Assembly (NCBI GenBank): GCA_009823395.1
Contig: CM020502.1
Span: 33,193,444 to 33,257,443 of the forward strand
From: Thamnaconus septentrionalis
Lineage: Eukaryota; Chordata; Actinopteri; Tetraodontiformes; Monacanthidae
Direction of reading: 5' to 3'
DNA: 64,000 nt
Position 1 is the first letter of the stretch. Every line of letters begins with the position of its first letter. Positions 44,946-55,242 of the stretch are shown piece by piece. The position numbers and the translations under genes are program-made. The notes under the pieces are model-generated. The model had not been told where the DNA came from. It was given only the letters and a program-made list of their open reading frames with translations, and ran no database searches.

Positions 44946-46583
44946 CAACACAATATAATGATATATGATACATATACTGTAAGTTAATCAGGCAAGTACT
45001 TTCATAGAGTTTAAGACAACAACAACAACAACAACAACAACACGCAAACACACTTTAAAAAATAGCATTTGGATCCCAATGATAAAAGACAAAAAATACA
45101 TTCTACTTCAATATTCAAGTCTTTTGAGCATATAAGTTGTCTGGCAATATATTTAAAATATGATCCACTTCCTCAGATAGACTGTGATCCATCAAACAAA
45201 CGTCTGTGTGCTTCTGCTTGGGCTGGTGGCGTCGAGCGTCTGCTGCAGACACCTCGGATGCTGTGTGGTTAAGGCGTGGACGTCTACATAACTGTGGGTG
45301 CCATGTGTGTGTTTTGTAAGCAAGCACCTGAAGAAAACACACAGACTACTACTACACCAACGTACGGCAGTGTAGGTGAGGAACACATCTGAACACTCGC
45401 ACAAGGCACACACACAGCTTATGAGGACTGCAAACACCACAGCGGCTGTTGTCTTGTTTGTTTTTCCACATGACGGCGACATCGTCTCTGGAAAACACTG
45501 CGTGACTTCCTCAGGTGTCCATGGTGACACAGCGCAGCTGCCGGCCGGCAACACTTTGGTTTACCAGTCAGAAATGTTTTGTCTTCAAAACGTATCATTT
45601 AAAAAAAACAACAACAACAAATTAAAAAAAACACATTAAAACATCATCCACACACCTTCAGAGCCAAGAATTCTACCCAATGCCAATTATACTCCACGAC
45701 AGCTCACCTGTCGATACACACACGCGCTCTGCGGTGCACGCTGGTAAGACGCGAGTGTCAGTGAGCTGTGCGTTCTGTGTACAAACCCGGATCAAAACAA
45801 CAACAAAGAGCTGCGACGGCGCATTAACGGTAAAACCAAGAGGTAGCAAATGGAAGGCCTGAAGCAAATCAAACGAAAACATACACACGCCGCAGGCGAA
45901 CCCCTGACGGACGCCCCCTGTACCTCGACCCTGGTAGTGAGTGGCGGCGCTCGATGGGCCACCCCGGATTAAACGGGAGCCACGGGAATAATGGCTCTTT
46001 GCATTTGAAATGGCAACTTATAAAAAAAAAAAAAAAAAAAAAGGCAACTAATTTGTTCTAACTGAGAGAAATCACAGCAGCTTGGCTGACAGGTTCTGAT
46101 GCCGTCAACCAATCACAGTAAAGCTTTTCTGCAACAAAATGTAGGACAAACTCACACAAAATGAGATGTGCAGACTTGCCGCATTTTACAGGCGCTGCTT
46201 TTAAATCTCTGGCGAAACTCTGACGGCGACTTAACGGAACAGCAACAGCTGTCGTCGCACGAAAAGTCTCGCAGTACCGCAACCACATCTTGGTGTCGAC
46301 TCAAGGGCTCACAATCAAATTTGGTATGCATCACTGCTGCGACTTCAGGTTGTGAGCGCCGTCTCTGGCACTGGTGAGAGGATGTGAGTGAGACTCTGAC
46401 ACCAAGCAGGAAGGGGAAGAGAGACCTTCAGATCTTCTTCCCCTTCCTCTCGTGGCTTCTGTTCTCAATCAAACCTTCTGGTCGCCATGGTCTCCTGTAG
46501 GGGACTGGACTCTGTCTGACTGGTCACACTGGACACAACTCATCAGCCTGAACGCAACTGTGCTTCATTGGCAAATACAGTTT

Positions 46584-46617
<34 letters not shown>

Positions 46618-47419
46618 CATATACATACATATAAATAAAATCCGCTGAACTTGATGATGATGATGATGGTTTCTGCTAGGGCTGTGCGATTAATCGATTT
46701 TAAATCAAAATCAGATTTTTTTAGTCGTAAAGATTGTTAAATAGAGGAAAATCGATTTTCCTCTGTCATGCTTCCTGGTTGGCGCCTCTTGGGTACCGTA
46801 GTCCTCCTCCCCCCTGGAGAAGCTGTTCACTGGCTACCTATGTTTACTGGCATCTCCGCTAGCTAGCCACAGCAGGCGTTCAAACCAGGAAGTGATTCTG
46901 TTTGCTGCCCTCACCAGTACCGAGTAAATCATTTTCCCGAAGTCGCATACAACACGCACTTGTCCCGTTTTAGTAGCGCATTTAACGAGATTTCCGCCAC
47001 CCCACAAAAAAAAAAAAATCCAAATCGAACATCGAGTTCTCAGGAGAAAAAAAAAATCAGGATTTTATTTTTGATCAAAATCGCCCAGCCCTAGTTTCTG
47101 CTCACCTCCCTACAAGAGACTGACTCTAAATAATATTCTGCAGTCTTTGAGGCAGCAGTTATTTTACTGTTTTTCTGACGATCACTTCCTAGAATGAAGT
47201 CTAGCCAGCGAGGCCACATATCGGCTTGGATTGTGACACAGCGTGTGATGTGACTGTACACAAACTCTAATATTTCATCTCATTTGTGCCACACAAAATG
47301 CCACTGCTGCTGCTTCCTTGGTTCGTGTGGCCCCTCCCCCTCCCTGCCTCTTGGAATCAGTCGCACTCACCAAACTGCTGATTGTCTGCCGCACATCGTG
47401 TCTTGTGGGTTCATTCTCA

Positions 47420-47450
<31 letters not shown>

Positions 47451-47503
47451 TCCTGTCACACCACCACACAGCTTTTCGCTCCTCGAGTCGTCAACGGCTG
47501 CCG
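44946..47503 (-). other. slc7a6: Probable 3' UTR of the SLC7 transporter
   Basis: About 2.5 kb after the stop codon without another gene. It includes (CAA)n near 45022, a (TG)n tract at 46585-46612, and a hAT insertion at 46677-47093. The extent is inferred from the polyadenylation signal at 44940. Confidence 0.4.
46677..47093. mobile_element. Non-autonomous hAT element (417 bp), copy 1
   Basis: Ends are TAGGGCTG and CAGCCCTA, flanked on both sides by the exact 8-bp target duplication GTTTCTGC (46669-46676 and 47094-47101), the hAT hallmark. There is no transposase frame. It is closely similar to the copy at 55994-56420 throughout. It lies in the probable 3' UTR of the transporter gene. Confidence 0.88.
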
Positions 47504-47628
47504 TCAGTCCTTCTTCACTGAATCGTTGTTGTCCAGGTCGATGTTGTCCAGGTCGATGTTGTCCAGGTCGATGTCGGGCGAGGCCACGCAACACATGCAC
47601 ACTTTTTGGGTGAGTAAAGAAACCTCGT
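47504..47628 (-). CDS. slc7a6: SLC7 transporter coding exon 11 (C-terminal tail)
   Basis: It completes a split Asp codon and encodes [18 protein letters not shown], then IDLDN three times, then NDSVKKD and TGA (47506-47504). The acceptor is TTCCTCTCTCGTTGCAG. The QKVCMCCVA part aligns with QVLCMSVAA/QQLCFCVLT of y+LAT proteins, which identifies the exon. Its frame is too short to stand out by length. Confidence 0.87.
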
Positions 47629-49996
47629 CTGCAACGAGAGAGGAAAAACAACAGGAGCAAATTCAACGCGAGAAAAAAAAATCTATGATGATCACCTCAA
47701 AGAAAGGCTTTGAACCTCACATGTTGTTTTATTACTGTTGTTTGCTGCAGTACCTCGAGTGGCCACTTGGAAAAATCGACGCAAATTGTTATTCGACAAC
47801 TCAAGAACAAAATCTACGATAATCACCTCAAAGAAAGGATTTGAACCTCACATGTAATAATAAATAAAGTTTATTATTACATGTTGTTTTAATACTTTTG
47901 TTTGCTGCAGTACCTCGAGTGGCCACTGGGAAAAAAATCGGCGCGCAGCCATATTGCCAGTACGATCTCCAGTTTTTATAATGCATCCACAATACGTACA
48001 TTGAATTCAATAATTTCAATCATTTATTTACTTGACATGATGGAAAGTGGGCTTTTATTGTTGTGGAACAAATTTGGGCGGAGACTTCACGACAAGGCAG
48101 AAAACGTGGGTGCTGAGACTCCACCGGTTGAGAACCACGGCTCTAAACGGACTTCTCTGGCTGACCAAGAAGAAGAAGAAGGGAGAAAAAAAAAATCAAT
48201 CAGAATCCTACCGAGCAGCTTTTTGAGGAAGGCCGGCCTGGAGGTGGGTGGCAGGTGGATGCAGAGGTAGTAAACAGGGGCGCCAGAGAGCGCCACGGCG
48301 ATTCCCACCAGAGAGTTGATGGTGTCGCTGTAGAGAGGAACCACCACCAGAAAGACGCTGCACAGGCAGTAGACGATGGGGAAGAACAAGGAGAGCTGCA
48401 GGTGGGGGGGGGCAGAAGCAGGGAACAACAGGTAAATCAATGTCATTCGATTACATCCCATCCCAGATGATCCCACTTGAGGGTTGAAAGGCCCTTAATT
48501 GTTTAGGGCTGCATGCAGTGGAGTCAGTTTTACAGTCAGAGAATTTAATAATCTAATCAGATCTGGAAGCATCAGGGGCCGTAACAATGTTGGAAGATCA
48601 CGAGCGAGGCCCAGTGCGGCGGCGCCGGTGACGGAGGCCCCATTCCGGATAAACATACGACAATCAAAGAAAAAGGTCTCATTATGACTCATTATGACAA
48701 TAACCTTCATGGTGATCTGATGGAGGTCACTAATGGCCGTGGACGCGCGGCATCCATCGTCAAGGCAGGCGAAGGACAAACAGAGTGACGTGCTAGACCT
48801 CAGGCTGCAGGTCGTCTCCCTCTATACACGATGGAGCGACTCAAGCCGGGTTCAGACTGGCAGCCAACATCCAATTTTCAGCCCATCCACATTGAAACCG
48901 GATGGCTCTTTTGTAGTGTGAACCAGAGCAGAGGGCGCCACCAGAGGGCGCCACACATGGAGCAGACAGAAGCAGTAGAGAGCAGCAGTCAGTCCCTGGA
49001 CAGAGGAGGAAGCTCATTGGCTCATCAGTGTCTGGGGAGATACAGTGGCTCCATTCCAGCCAAGCTCCCGGCCAGGGCTGTGTCTCAGTCCAGGCTCTGC
49101 ATCCTTCCAAGGCTGCATTAGAAAGCAAGTTGCGTCATAGCACTGCGTGAAGGCTCCTCCCAATTCCCAAAAGTCTGAAGGACGCTCCAAATGTTTACTG
49201 GGAATGCGCCCTACTTTTAGCCGATTCCCAAGGCTGCACCGCTACTATCCTTCACCTCCTTCTGTATCCCAGGCTGCTGCTGCAAAGCATCCTGGGATCC
49301 TGGGAAGTCAGCTGAAATTAGCGCCATCTACTGGCAAAGACACGACGCATAAATTTAAGTATTGAAATTTCACATCAAATATTTAGTTTTCAACGCAGGG
49401 TTTTTACTGATTTGAACATCCAACGCCATCGTTAGATGGAGAACCAATGGTTAGCTTGATGCTATGAAAACATCACTTCCGGGGTTGGCCAGCAGGCAGT
49501 CTGAACAGAACCACATCCCATTTGGACACTGGCTACAAAACAGTGTGGACAGTCAGCCCTGAAAATGGGATTTGAGAAGGAATCTGATTTGAATCCGATT
49601 CGCCCGCAGTCTGAACGCAGCCTCGCCAGCAGCTGCCGACGGCAAAGCTTCGTATTCAGAGCGAAGGTGCGGCGTCAAAGGAAGCCGAGCTTTACCAACC
49701 AGCGTTTTTCTGAGCGACGGGAACGGAACGGAGCTGCAACGCTGACATTTGCCGTCATCCACATTAGCCTCGTTAAACAGGGCCTCATTAAAGCGCTGAG
49801 CTTCCCAGGTGTGTTCTCGTGTGCGTGTCTCACCTTAACGGGCCGGTGCAGGTGCGGAGCCGCATAGCGCAGGTAGATCTGGCTGGCTATGGACATGCCG
49901 ATGAACAGCCAGTAATTAAAGCTGAAGTAGTTGATTAACTGGAAAACGTCTGGCACTGACAGGTAGATGAGAGCCATGCCGCCCTGGAGACACACA

Positions 49997-50070
<74 letters not shown>

Positions 50071-50334
50071 GAACGAGTTCTGACTCAAAATTCTCGCTTG
50101 ACTTGAAAAACTGCTCAAGATAAAAGAAGGTGGCGCTCACGTTGAAAAGCAGAGCGGGGATGGGAGTGAATCGTTGTATGTGGATCATACACAGAACGTT
50201 AGGCAGCTGACCTTCTCGGGATCCAACAAAAAACAACCTAAACAGGGGACACACACACACACACACACACAATGTACACGTCACATCACAAAGAAAACCA
50301 GAGCAGCAGAGTAAAGCTGTTGACTTGAGGAGCT

Positions 50335-50370
<36 letters not shown>

Positions 50371-51675
50371 TGGCGACCTGGAGGCGGCGATGATGGAGGA
50401 GTTGAGGCCTCCGTAGCAGGAGATGGCCACAGACAGCGGGATGAGCCACCGGCCCCAGCCCAGCACCTCGTCGGCAAACGTCTGGAGGAGGGAAACAAAA
50501 AGGCTGAGTGGCTGAGTGGCTCGGTGCTGGCGGTGCAACCAGCAAACTGCCAATTAAACATCGTCGGAGCTTCAGCCATCAGCAGTCCCAGCGCTGCCGT
50601 GTCAGCGCTGGCATCGGCTCAACCGCACCGATAAACAACCTGCGGCACAGAGCTGCAGTGCCAGGATGACACGCACGTACGGCGACTGACGGCTACAAGT
50701 AGAAATTGTACAGACGTTAAAAAAAATTCTTTCACTTTTTTTTTTTTTTTTTATAAATATGAAGACAGAATAAATGAGAAATGGTGACATGTGACACAGA
50801 ACAATTTGGTGCACAACGTTTCAGTCGGCTGCAAAAAATTGCGTCTACTTGGGAATCAACAGCCTGGGATGCACAAAAGCCAGAACCAGAAGCAGGAAAA
50901 CAAGAAGTTAACGGCGGACATGGAAGCCAAACAAAGACGAAGCTGCAAAGAAGCAGGCAGCAAAAACATCTCAAACACAGCCAGCAGAAACTGAAGGGAA
51001 CGATGAATTTCTGCAGAGAACTGAAAGCAGCCGCCGGTTCTGAGGTATCGCACTCGTGAAGACATTATTAAAGTGACATCATGTCATTAAAATGTCAAGA
51101 GGCATTATTGCAAACAAGCCTGAGCACAACTCTTCCTCCTCCAGTGCACTGATCACATTATCAGCCTCCCCGTGTTCCTGTGTGCGGCGCTAACCTCTTT
51201 AGCCAAACGATGATCCCGTCATCATCTCAACTTCGAGGAGCAAAGTGGGTTACTAGAGGCACAGGCTGCGGGCCAGACGACGCTGGCAGGACGGAAGCAG
51301 GGATCGGAACCCTCAGCCAAGGTGAGACTGGAGCGGACAAGCGATCCCAGCGTGGCAGCGCCGACGGAAATACGGTCCGCGTGCACCTCGGCGGACGAGT
51401 TGCAGACGAGATTTAATGTCAGGCTCTATTCTGAGGGGCTGAACTTGATTTTGGTTCAGTTTTCCGAAGCGCCGAGCACAGAACCGCCGCCTTCGCTGCT
51501 CCCAGCGCGCAAAGCCGCGCTTGCGAGCTCCCCGAGCTCAGGGTTCTATTTAAAGGTGCCGCATCACATTATACCAGCGTTTCATTTACAGCGCAGCAGC
51601 CAGAATGCTACTCGTGAGACCACAGCTGTTTTGTCTATCAGTGGACCGGAGTGGGAAACAGAATTCTGCTCAGCG

Positions 51676-51732
<57 letters not shown>

Positions 51733-54675
51733 GTGCGCGTGTGAGAAATGAAACGACTTCGGCCATTTCACGTAAAAGCGACACCGGCGATGCAAATTAT
51801 CGATGAACTCATTAACGGTCGGTTGATTGACCTTATCGATCGATTAACGATGAATTGATGAGTGGTGATTTTTTTTTTTTGTGTAAGGAAGACATCATTT
51901 AACCCTTCAATAATCCAATCCAATCCAATGTGAGCCATTTTTCCATTCGAGAACAGTAAGACTTCTAATGGGTCAGGGTTACAGCAACTTGTTCTCAGGT
52001 ATATTACGCCCATCACAGAGTGAATTGCTCTCTCCTGCCACCAAACTGTTAGAATGGTAATGTGAAAAATGTTCAATTAATTACAACTAATTTAATTTAA
52101 TTTAATCGATTAAATTCTTTTTTTTTTTTTTTTTTTTTTCAGTATTTTATTTTCAGAATTTTCAAATTTATATTTATACAACACAAGTAAGAAACATATG
52201 GCAGCGTATTGCATTCACTTGGCAAATAAAAAAAATCTCTGTTTTTCAGTGCAATTATTTCTGTTTTTCGTGTTTTTTTTTTTTCCAGCCCTGTTTTTCG
52301 TGCAAATTTTTTCCGTCAGTTATTCTCCACATGGCAATGTTTCTCCGGGATCAACTGGATAAATATGGCATCATGGCTCCATGGATACAAAATGATGCAT
52401 TTGAAGCGCATTCAGACTGGACCACCGTAGAGCACATCCATGCCGTGGAGTCACCTGTCTACTGTTTCCTCGCGAGATTTCAAAATAAAAAAAAAAACAG
52501 GGCGGAAAAAAATTTACCCGAAAAACAGATTTTTTTTTTTTTTTGACAAGTGAATGTAATACGCTTCCGTAGAAACAAAAGACGACAGTAAAAAAAAAAA
52601 AAAATAACTCACAAACAAAAGGAAACAAAAATCAGAACCACGGAGCTGCCAGATACAAGAAAGGTGTGAAGTCTACATAAAGTTAATCGACAATTAATCG
52701 ATTAGCGATTAATTGTTAACATCCCTACCGACACACTTTTTTTACGCCACAGAAGAGTGCACTGGCGATTAAATCGTGAAACTCACCACAGCAACAGCGT
52801 CACTGTTGAGCACTTTGTCGGCATCCATGACCACGTAGTACGCTACGTTGGTCAAGATGTAGATCACGGTAACGATGGGCATGGAGATGGCAATGGACAG
52901 GGGCAGGTTTCTGCAGTGGATCAGACGGAAAGTTGTGTGTGTGTGTGGGGGGGTTTCTTCAGGTTGCTGATGCAGGTAAACCCGACACGTTCACGATCTG
53001 CTGGAACTTGTACCTCTCTGGGTTCTTGATTTCCTCCGTGATGAAGTTCAGTGTATCCCAGCCAGAGTAGGAGTACAGTGCAGAGTACAGTGCCAGGGCC
53101 ATGTCCCCTGCGTTCAGCTTGGAGCCTTTAAACGAATCTTCAAAGTTCTGGTCGAAACCTTTAGAGACACAATTTTTTTTTTTTTTAACAGATTAAAGAT
53201 GCAAGAATATTGCAACGGGAATGTATTGTGGTCAAACAAACCCGGCTCCTACCTTGGCCCAGTTTGACCAGTCCTGTGATGATGATCACGATGAGAGCCA
53301 GGACCTTGGCCACTGTGCTGATGACCTGAAGAATGGCGCCCCATTTCACCTTCATGGAGTTCACAAAGGTCAGCATGCCTGATCGGCGCAGGGCAGAGGA
53401 GAAGAGCACACGACTGATGTAAAACGAACCGGTGGGTCCTGAATAAGAGTCGCAATTCACGTGAGAGGAGAGCAGCCAGCCGACCAGCAGAGCGTCCTGC
53501 TGTCTTCGTTTAATCACTGCTTCCTGATCATGTCATCAATACAGGATGTGTGCAGCACACTGGCCATACACCCTCTCGTGGGTTTGTGAAAAGTACTTCT
53601 AGCACCAACGTGCCACTTTTTTTTTTTTTTTTTCAGCACTTCCCATCGCTGCTCGCAGTAAAAGAAGGAAGTGCAAAAGCTGAACATCAGTTATGCAGAT
53701 TTGTTGTGCAGAACTGTTTGGGAGAAACTCACAGATGATGGCGGCAGCGAGGAGGCGGACTGCCTTGTAGGGTGCAGAGCAGGTGGGGTAGAAGGGCTGA
53801 ACCAGGTAGTTGGAGAAGGTGAGCGCGATCACGGCCTGACAAGCCGGCTCCACGATCAACAGCGACGTCCAGAGTCTGCAGCAGAAGTGAGTCATTTGGA
53901 AGTGTTATGAGAAAGAATGAGGCACTTACAACATGCGTACTATAGAGCAGCGGTCGCCAACCCCGCTCGTCTCGGTCACCTGATACGTTACCGCGAGGTT
54001 AAACCCACGAGCTAGCGAGCTAGCGAGCAACATGAGTGACAGCGAGCGTCTTTGGAAAGAGGAAAAGGTCCAGTGAGGAGACCGAAGAGTCCACGACTCC
54101 CAAGAAAAAGAAAGCAATGTTAAGAGGACGCTGCTAATAAAGTTCCAAACGTGTACACAGTGGATTCACGTTTATCATTACATTTAGAAAATACCACAGT
54201 TTTCATGGCGGTCCGTGAAAATATTGTCTCACGTTAAAGCGGGCCGTGGTGCAAAAGAAGGTTGGGGGGGGCCGCTGTTGCAGAGGGTTTAACAAGCTGC
54301 GTACCTTATAAAAGCCAAAAAACCTCCAAAACCCTCCAGAATGTAGGCATAGGAGGCTCCGGATTTCCGTATGGTGGTGCCCAGCTCGGCGTAGCACAAG
54401 GCTCCAAACACAGAGAAGACCCCTCCGATGGCCCACACCACCAGCGACAGGCCGAACGAGCCCGTGTAGAACAGCACCCCCTGAAGGATCAATCAAAAAC
54501 GTTGTTAGCGGGAGTTTGATCTCGGGTTCGGCGCTCGGCGGCTGGCGGAGACTCTGACCTTGGGTGAGACGAAGATGCCCGAGCCAATCATGTTTCCCAC
54601 AATGAGACAGACGCCGTGCAGGAGGGAGATCTCCTGCTTCAGCCGCACGCCGGTGGAGTCGCCCTCAGCCACCAT
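47504..54675 (-). CDS. slc7a6: y+LAT-type amino acid transporter light chain (SLC7A6/SLC7A7), complete, 11 coding exons, 496 aa
   Basis: Light chains of this type pair with SLC3A2 (4F2hc) at the plasma membrane and exchange cationic amino acids for neutral ones plus Na+. Eleven exons with GT/AG borders join to 1491 nt (496 codons and stop): 54675-54559, 54480-54305, 53875-53733, 53378-53253, 53158-53014, 52910-52787, 50481-50378, 50237-50141, 49983-49834, 48395-48212, 47628-47504. The fold is the 12-helix APC type. GSGIF (31-35) is the unwound helix 1 motif; [12 protein letters not shown] follows. Cys130 in FYPTC is at the place of the cysteine that bonds 4F2hc. [20 protein letters not shown] and GSREGQLPN are family signatures. 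TLNF and GLVKL favour SLC7A6 over SLC7A7 (usual length 511-515). The N-tail is about 30 residues shorter, since ATG 54675 is the first in frame in its exon. No broken codon is seen. Confidence 0.92.
47528..47572 (-). repeat. slc7a6: Coding minisatellite: three perfect 15-bp units encoding IDLDN
   Basis: The plus-strand unit GTTGTCCAGGTCGAT occurs three times without a single difference. It keeps the frame and adds an acidic repeat (residues 475-489) to the cytoplasmic tail. I do not recall such a repeat in mammalian y+LAT proteins. Confidence 0.93.
47669..47945. repeat. Tandem duplication (about 145-bp step) with a hairpin insertion in the second copy
   Basis: Copy 1 (47669-47790) and copy 2 (47812-47945) share long blocks such as CAGTACCTCGAGTGGCCACT. 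In copy 2, after CACATGT, 29 extra bases make 47850-47864 the perfect reverse complement of 47870-47884 (15-bp stem, 5-nt loop). It lies in the last intron of the transporter gene. Confidence 0.9.
48212..48395 (-). CDS. slc7a6: SLC7 transporter coding exon 10
   Basis: Sixty-one codons plus one base, with helices 11-12: [20 protein letters not shown], then [18 protein letters not shown]. The acceptor is CCACCTGCAG and the donor GTAGGA. Confidence 0.92.
48938..48952 (+). promoter_or_regulatory. CTCF-consensus motif
   Basis: CCACCAGAGGGCGCC is an exact match to the vertebrate CTCF core. It lies in the intron between coding exons 9 and 10 and faces the match at 49321. Confidence 0.42.
49321..49334 (-). 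promoter_or_regulatory. CTCF-consensus motif, facing the one at 48938
   Basis: The minus strand reads CCAGTAGATGGCGC, fitting CCASYAGRKGGC at every position. Confidence 0.38.
49834..49983 (-). CDS. slc7a6: SLC7 transporter coding exon 9
   Basis: Fifty codons, phase 0, containing MALIYL and [13 protein letters not shown], typical of y+LAT helices 9-10, ending RPVK. A (TG)n tract runs almost up to the acceptor (CTCCAG). Confidence 0.92.
49991..50068. repeat. (CA)n microsatellite beside a splice acceptor
   Basis: About 78 bp, read as (TG)n on the minus strand and ending 8 bp before transporter coding exon 9. Confidence 0.95.
50141..50237 (-). CDS. slc7a6: SLC7 transporter coding exon 8
   Basis: Completes a split Arg codon, then [13 protein letters not shown] and [11 protein letters not shown], family signatures of the cytoplasmic loop and next helix. 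Donor GTGAGC. Confidence 0.92.
50378..50481 (-). CDS. slc7a6: SLC7 transporter coding exon 7
   Basis: TFADEVLG, then [20 protein letters not shown]; matches helix 8 of y+LAT. The donor is GTCGCC, weaker than the others, and a (CA)n tract follows within 9 nt. Confidence 0.9.
51678..51728. repeat. (CTG)17 trinucleotide repeat in the largest transporter intron
   Basis: Seventeen pure CTG units. On the minus (transcribed) strand it reads (CAG)17. Confidence 0.96.
52197..52571. mobile_element. Terminal-inverted-repeat element (375 bp) with 6-bp target duplication
   Basis: The ends (TATGGCAGCGTATTGCATTC and the reverse complement TACGGAAGCGTATTACATTC) agree well, with similarity continuing for about 45 bp. 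GAAACA flanks both sides (52191-52196 and 52572-52577). The superfamily is not recognised. AT-rich blocks with TTAATCGATT words surround it, so it may be nested in an older element ending near 52727. Confidence 0.65.
52787..52910 (-). CDS. slc7a6: SLC7 transporter coding exon 6
   Basis: [20 protein letters not shown], then [20 protein letters not shown] and Val. Classic y+LAT sequence around helices 6-7. Donor GTGAGT. Confidence 0.93.
53014..53158 (-). CDS. slc7a6: SLC7 transporter coding exon 5
   Basis: [13 protein letters not shown], then [20 protein letters not shown] and [16 protein letters not shown] belongs to the substrate-binding helix 6 region. Donor GTACAA. Confidence 0.93.
53253..53378 (-). 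CDS. slc7a6: SLC7 transporter coding exon 4
   Basis: Completes a split Cys codon, then [17 protein letters not shown] and a hydrophobic helix ending GLVKLGQ. Donor GTAGGA. Confidence 0.92.
53733..53875 (-). CDS. slc7a6: SLC7 transporter coding exon 3
   Basis: [32 protein letters not shown] and LLAAAII. The Cys of FYPTC is the expected disulfide partner of SLC3A2. Donor GTGAGT. Confidence 0.93.
53948..54277. mobile_element. hAT-type element copy A (330 bp), in the intron between coding exons 2 and 3
   Basis: Ends CAGCGGTCGCCAACC and GGTTGGGGGGGCCGCTG are inverted repeats. Flanking octamers CTATAGAG and TTGCAGAG agree at 5 of 8 bases, a decayed duplication. A short Glu/Lys-rich frame ([15 protein letters not shown]) suggests the remains of a transposase start. 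It shares about 130 bp with copy B in inverse orientation. Confidence 0.7.
54305..54480 (-). CDS. slc7a6: SLC7 transporter coding exon 2
   Basis: [20 protein letters not shown], then [20 protein letters not shown] and a last helix ending FLAFI plus AG of Arg98. Donor GTACGC; phase 2 end. Confidence 0.94.
54559..54675 (-). CDS. slc7a6: SLC7 transporter coding exon 1
   Basis: ATG at 54675-54673, then [20 protein letters not shown] and SGIFVSPK with donor GTCAGA. The frame is open upstream to a stop near 54790, but the acceptor TATATATTCCAG at 54773-54774 bounds the exon and no other ATG lies in frame. Bases 54676-54772 are leader. Confidence 0.9.
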
Positions 54676-54836
54676 CCCGAGGGAAGCAGAGTCTTCGGCC
54701 GGAAACCTCGTAGAGTTCAGGAGGCGGCGGTGGGTCTCACTGGCCGGACAGGGAATCTTTGCAGACTGGACACTGGAATATATACAGAGAGATGGTTTTT
54801 AATGACAGAAAAATGATGTGTGCATGTCACTGAAGG

Positions 54837-55242
54837 CAGCGGGCCCCCCCAACCTTTTCAGCACCACGGCCCGGTCTAACGTGAGACAATATTTTCCCGG
54901 ACCGGCATGAAAACTGTGGTATTTTCTAAATGTAATAATAAACGTGAATCCACTGTGTACACGTTCGGAACTTTATTAGCAGCGTCCTCTTAACATGGCG
55001 ACAACAACGTAAAAAAAAAATAAAAATCTGCTCTCTTAAACTTTGCTTTCGACGCATGTCAAGAGTCGAGCGTCAGATGGACGTAACGGAGAGAACCCGC
55101 TCATTTTTCAAAATAAAATTGTTCGGACTCAAGATAATGAATGAAACGGGATTAATATAAAACGGAAGTTAATCATTTTTTCTGTCCGGCCCGGCACCCA
55201 CAGACCGGCACCGGTCAGCGGCCCAGGGGTTGGGGACCGCTG
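54837..55242. mobile_element. hAT-type element copy B (406 bp), upstream of the start-codon exon
   Basis: Ends CAGCGGGCCCCCCCAACC and GGTTGGGGACCGCTG. Flanking octamers ACTGAAGG and ACTCAAAG agree at 6 of 8 bases. The part matching copy A is about 95 percent identical over about 129 bp, counted by eye, in the opposite direction. Confidence 0.75.
54857..54873 (+). promoter_or_regulatory. RE1 (REST/NRSF)-like motif inside hAT copy B
   Basis: TTTCAGCACCACGGCCC and the next base fit the RE1 consensus NTYAGMRCCNNRGMSAG with one mismatch. Copy A lacks it. A motif match only. Confidence 0.3.

Noticed and set aside
45115..45554. Minus-strand frames as a last transporter exon
   Set aside because: They show no y+LAT tail sequence; the true last exon with KVCMCCVA and a stop lies at 47504-47628.
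48841..49128. Open frames between transporter exons 9 and 10
   Set aside because: They fall in repeat-like intron DNA (GTTCAGACTGGC and AGTCTGAACGC-type ends) and would break the reading frame of the gene.
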